Assembly: GCA_037039925.1 (NCBI GenBank)
Contig: JAXRKP010001106.1
Location: 38,501 to 102,500 of the forward strand
Length of the DNA stretch: 64,000 nucleotides
Source: Doris montereyensis
Taxonomy: Eukaryota > Mollusca > Gastropoda > Nudibranchia > Dorididae
Direction of reading: 5' to 3'
Shown here: in pieces, positions 60,869 through 64,000 of the stretch
How the letters are laid out: each line of letters starts with the position of its first letter
Position numbering within the stretch: the first letter of the stretch is position 1
Program-made: the position numbers and the translations under genes
The notes under the pieces: model-generated
What the model saw: only the letters and a program-made list of their open reading frames with translations
The model's database searches: none
What the model was told of the DNA's origin: nothing

Positions 60869-61150
60869 GCGGCGATGATAATGAAACTGGTGATGGTAGT
60901 GATGATAATAAAACTGGTGATGGTAGTGATGATAATGAAACTGGTGATGGTAGTGATGATAATAAAACTGGTGATGGTAATGATGATAATGAAACTGGTG
61001 ATGGTAGTGATGATAATGAAACTGGTTATGGTAGTGATAATAATGAAACTGGTGATGGTAGTGATGATAATGAAACTGGTTATGGTAGTGGTAATAATGA
61101 AACTGGTTATGGTAGTGATGATAATGAAACTGGTTATGGTAGCGATGATA
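60869..61150. repeat. 27-bp minisatellite, about 10 copies
   Basis: The unit is GATGATAATGAAACTGG plus TGATGGTAGT, with TTATGGTAGT, AATAAAACTGG and AATAATGAAACTGG variants. All frames are open (27 is a multiple of three), which explains the three 130-137-codon frames here. It abuts the ZBED-like fragment at 61,150. Confidence 0.93.
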
Positions 61151-61500
61151 AGAAGCTGGCATTTGTTTTGCTTGCCCCAAACTCGGGTACCTGTCATTGT
61201 CAAATTTTATTTTGCTCCGCTGGCCATGCTTTCGTTGCAACTCAAAAATCTCCTCCTTGCATTCTCAATCCAATTTTTTTGCTGTTAGATTCGCAGCGAA
61301 TGAGTCGAGCATCCAATCGAGAATATTTAATGTAAATTGTCCTCAAACCATTTTTCCATGTCAAGTTTCAGTTAACTGAAATTTTGCAAATCTTCATTTG
61401 AAATATCGGTTTGGATGCAGTTCAACTCTGGGAATTGACTAAAGTGCCGCTGCAGAATAGTGTTTAAAAAATTCAAGTTTGTCGATGAACTCCGAAGCCA
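61150..61500 (-). pseudogene. Fragment of a hAT/ZBED-family (ZBED5/FAM200/SCAND3-like) protein
   Basis: The minus strand reads LQRHFSQFPELNC, IQTDISNEDLQNFS, LDMEKWFEDNLH, then after a frame change NILDWMLDSFAANL and EEIFELQRKHGQRSKIKFDND. The order matches the C-terminal part of hAT-transposase-derived ZBED5/FAM200-type proteins as I recall them (a 'FP' segment, 'DI..EDL', 'M..RF.D', 'I..W..DPF', 'EE.IELQ.D..LK..F'). Two stops and one frameshift interrupt about 110 codons. It is bounded by the 54-bp repeats on its 5' side and the 27-bp array on its 3' side. Family call is by memory of motif order; a database search is needed. Confidence 0.5.
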
Positions 61501-61712
61501 CCCGCTTTGAATGAATGAATTAATGTGCTGCTTTCTCCTTGGCGTTGGAAGTCACCCGCTTTGAATGAATGAATTAATGTGCTGCTTTCTCCTTGACGTT
61601 GGAAGTCACCGCTTTGAATGAATGAATTAATGTGCCGCTTTCTCCTTGACGTTGGAAGTCACCGCTTTGAATGAATGAATTAATGTGCTGCTTTCTCCTT
61701 GACGTTGGAGTT
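61496..61712. repeat. 53/54-bp tandem repeat, four copies
   Basis: CCGCTTTGAATGAATGAATT followed by AATGTGCTGCTTTCTCCTTG and (A/G)CGTTGGAAGTCA recurs at ~61,502, 61,556, 61,609 and 61,662. Copies are nearly identical, so the expansion is recent. Confidence 0.93.
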
Positions 61713-62214
61713 TTGTTTAGTTGAATGAATTAATTTACATCATTCATTCCATCACTGAATAATTAAAAAAGTCACCTGAACTCTAAAAATTCTCCACCAC
61801 CCATAAAAATCTTAAAATGTCCACTAGTGTGTGGTACCGCCCAGGTTGATGAGCACTGGCCTAAATGAATGAAGAAATTCAAATGGAACAAGAAGAAAAT
61901 GTCTAGATTTTGACACACAAGTTTTGTTTAGTTGAAATCACCTTAAAATTTACAAAAGTTCATTCCAACATGAACAGAAATCCAAATGCATAAACACCTG
62001 AAATACAAAAAGTTCTCCAAACATGAACTAAAAATCTTAAAATGAACAGAAATCCAAATGCATAAACACCTGAAATACAAAAAGCCCAGGTTGATGAACA
62101 GAAATCCAAATGAATGAAGAAATACAAAAATGGAACAAAAGAAGAAAATCTAGATTTTGACACACAACACAAAAAGTTGAGGAAACTCATCCAAATTAAA
62201 ATTTACAAAAAGTT
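61713..62214. repeat. Diverged ~250-bp duplication interleaved with 53-bp repeat pieces
   Basis: Landmarks in 61,790-61,960 (AATCTTAAAATG, CCCAGGTTGATGA, AATGAATGAAGAAAT, TCTAGATTTTGACACACAA, AAATTTACAAAAG) recur in the same order in 62,030-62,210. In the second copy some stretches are replaced by AACAGAAATCCAAATGCATA and CACCTGAAATACAAAAA, the body of the neighbouring 53-bp unit. Confidence 0.8.
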
Positions 62215-62585
62215 GAGGCAACATGAACAGAAATCCAAATGCATAAACACCTGAAATACAAAAAGTTGAGGCAACATGAACAGAAATCCAAATGCATAAA
62301 CACCTGAAATACAAAAAAGTTGAGGCAACATGAACAGAAATCCAAATGCATAAACACCTGAAATACAAAAAGTTGAGGCAACATGAACAGAAATCCAAAT
62401 GCATAAACACCTGAAATACAAAAAGTTGAGGCAAACATGAACAGAAATCCAAATGCATAAACACCTGAAATACAAAAGTTGAGGCAAACATGAACAGAAA
62501 TCCAAATGCATAAACACCTGAAATACAAAAGTTGAGGCAAACATGAACAGAAATCCAAATGCATAAACACCTGAAATACAAAAGG
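62215..62585. repeat. 53-bp minisatellite, about 7 copies
   Basis: The unit is AACATGAACAGAAATCC, AAATGCATAAACACC, then TGAAATACAAAAAGTTGAGGC (53 bp). Scattered single copies occur from 61,968. A-run length (AAAAA, AAAAAA, AAA) varies by copy. Minus-strand frames of 124-160 codons (FRCLCIWISVHV) are artefacts. Confidence 0.94.
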
Positions 62586-62900
62586 GAAGCACTATAAATA
62601 ATCAAAGCATTTTTAGAAGAAGGTGATGGCATTGAAGCCTATATATTGTGTCTCAATGAAATGGTTCTTTAAATTGTAATACATATTGAAACCTTTATTT
62701 CACAAAGAAAAGTAACGGGGGAGGGGGTGAAGGCGACTGTGAGTTTCCAGATTCTAAGGTAAAGAAATTTCCTCTACCTAGATCTGAAGGGAGACAAACT
62801 CCTTCATCCCCCGGAAGTCAGGTTATCTATCTCTCCTCAATCAATAGGTCAGTTCTAAGTTCTACAGATGACACTTACCATTGACTAGGCTGTTGATACA
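62586..62900. other. Low-copy DNA between arrays
   Basis: No gene seen. Includes GGGGGAGGGGGTGAAGG near 62,718 and a GATCTGAAGGGAGACAAACT stretch; nothing nameable. Confidence 0.5.
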
Positions 62901-63932
62901 CCATGAATACCAACTGAAATCAAAGAAATATGTACATGAATTCTAACTGATTTCAAAGAAATATGTACATGAATTCTAACTGATTTCAAAGAAATATGTA
63001 CATGAATACCAACTGATTTCAAAGAAATATGTACATGAATTCTAACTGATTTCAAAGAAATATGTACATGAATTCTAACTGATTTCAAAGAAATATGTAC
63101 ATGAATTCTAACTGATTTCAAAGAAATATGTACATGAATTCTAACTGATTTCAAAGAAATATGTACATGAGTACCAACTGATTTCAAAGAAATATGTACA
63201 TGAATTCTAACTGATTTCAAAGAAATATGTACATGAATTCTAACTGATTTCAAAGAAATATGTACATGAATACCAACTGATTTCAAAGAAATATGTACAT
63301 GAATTCTAACTGATTTCAAAGAAATATGTACATGAATTCTAACTGATTTCAAAGAAATATGTACATGAATTCTGATTTCAAAGAAATATATACATGAATT
63401 CTAACTGAAATCAAAGAAAATATGTACATGAATACCAACTGAAATCAAAGAAATATGTACATGAGTACCAACTGATTTCAAAGAAATATGTACATGAATA
63501 CCAACTGATTTCAAAGAAATATGTACATGAATTCTAACTGATTTCAAAGAAATATGTACATGAATTCTAACTGATTTCAAAGAAATATGTACATGAATAC
63601 CAACTGATTTCAAAGAAATATGTACATGAATACCAACTGATTTCAAAGAAATATGTACATGAATTCTAACTGATTTCAAAGAAATATGTACATGAATTCT
63701 AACTGATTTCAAAGAAATATATACATGAATTCTAACTGATTTCAAAGAAATATGTACATGAATTCCAACTGATTTCAAAGAAATATGTACATGAATACCA
63801 ACTGATTTCAAAGAAATATGTACATGAATTCTAACTGATTTCAAAGAAATATGTATATAAATTCTAACTGATTTCAAAGAAATATTTACATGAATTCTGA
63901 TTTCAAAGAAATACGTACATGAATTCTAACTG
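62901..63932. repeat. 33-bp minisatellite, about 31 copies
   Basis: The unit is GATTTCAAAGAAATATGTAC plus ATGAATTCTAACT, with an ATGAATACCAACT variant interspersed. It includes ATGTACAT and GAATTC palindromes. The unit is 11 codons, so minus-strand frames of 155 and 158 codons (SLKSVRIHVHI) are artefacts. The array stops at the (GATAA)n tail of a LINE-like element at 63,934. Confidence 0.96.
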
Positions 63933-63933
63933 C

Positions 63934-64000
63934 TATAAGATAAGATAAGATAACTTTTATTGATCCTTTAACAGGAAAAATACATCATTTTTGTTGACAT
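63934..64000 (-). mobile_element. LINE 3' end with (GATAA)n tail, cut by the window edge
   Basis: TAAGATAAGATAAGATAACT followed by TTTATTGATCCTTTAACAGG matches the 3' end style of the minus-strand LINE at 36,355 (AAAGGATCAATAAAG read on the minus strand). Only the tail and about 45 bp are in the window. Confidence 0.6.

Overview
The window reads as non-coding, repeat-dominated chromosomal DNA from a multicellular animal. Mollusc-like marine invertebrate is my best guess, from the mix of LINE families and their microsatellite tails, but this is weak. I see no bacterial operons, ribosome binding sites or rRNA/tRNA genes, and no credible host protein-coding gene. By my estimate about 70% of the 64 kb is tandem repeat, from at least a dozen unrelated families with units of 6 to 196 bp. 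Very long open frames exist (up to 1157 codons), but they arise because repeat units have no stop codon or have lengths divisible by three.

Layout. 1-18.47 kb: AT-rich satellite with a ~196-bp monomer in two alternating subtypes. 18.47-23.33 kb: two G-poor hexamer arrays (TTACTC/TTATTC and variants), each starting from the same 37-bp-repeat leader, so the block is itself a ~2.46-kb duplication. 23.34-30.96 kb: one minus-strand LINE retrotransposon resembling the I/Nimb/Jockey group, dead, with its own coding segments expanded in place into three arrays: a 42-bp zinc-knuckle array, a ~26-bp Pro/Ser-rich array and a 24-bp array seeded by a conserved ORF2 motif. 30.96-33.31 kb: 44-bp minisatellite abutting the LINE 5' end. 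33.3-41.9 kb: mostly low-copy AT-rich sequence with SINE-like pieces, a LINE 3' end, a 32-bp minisatellite and a diverged ~0.6-kb duplication. 41.9-44.0 kb: 25-bp minisatellite interrupted by an L2-like LINE. 44.2-46.0 kb: decayed plus-strand RTE-like LINE with a short foreign insert carrying a hammerhead-like core. 46.6-58.9 kb: 12.3-kb array in which a 47-bp repeat passes into roughly 460 copies of a 24-bp derivative. 58.9-64 kb: low-copy DNA, two LINE 3' tails, a broken hAT/ZBED-like coding fragment and 27-, 54-, 53- and 33-bp arrays.

The recognisable coding remnants are all transposon-derived and broken, apart from possible domestication of the ZBED-like piece, for which I see no support. 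The most unusual observation is the LINE whose own conserved protein segments became minisatellites at three independent places. The arrays also carry recurring small palindromes, higher-order duplications and mosaic junctions, some of which may be assembly artefacts. Family names rest on motif recognition only; no database search was possible.
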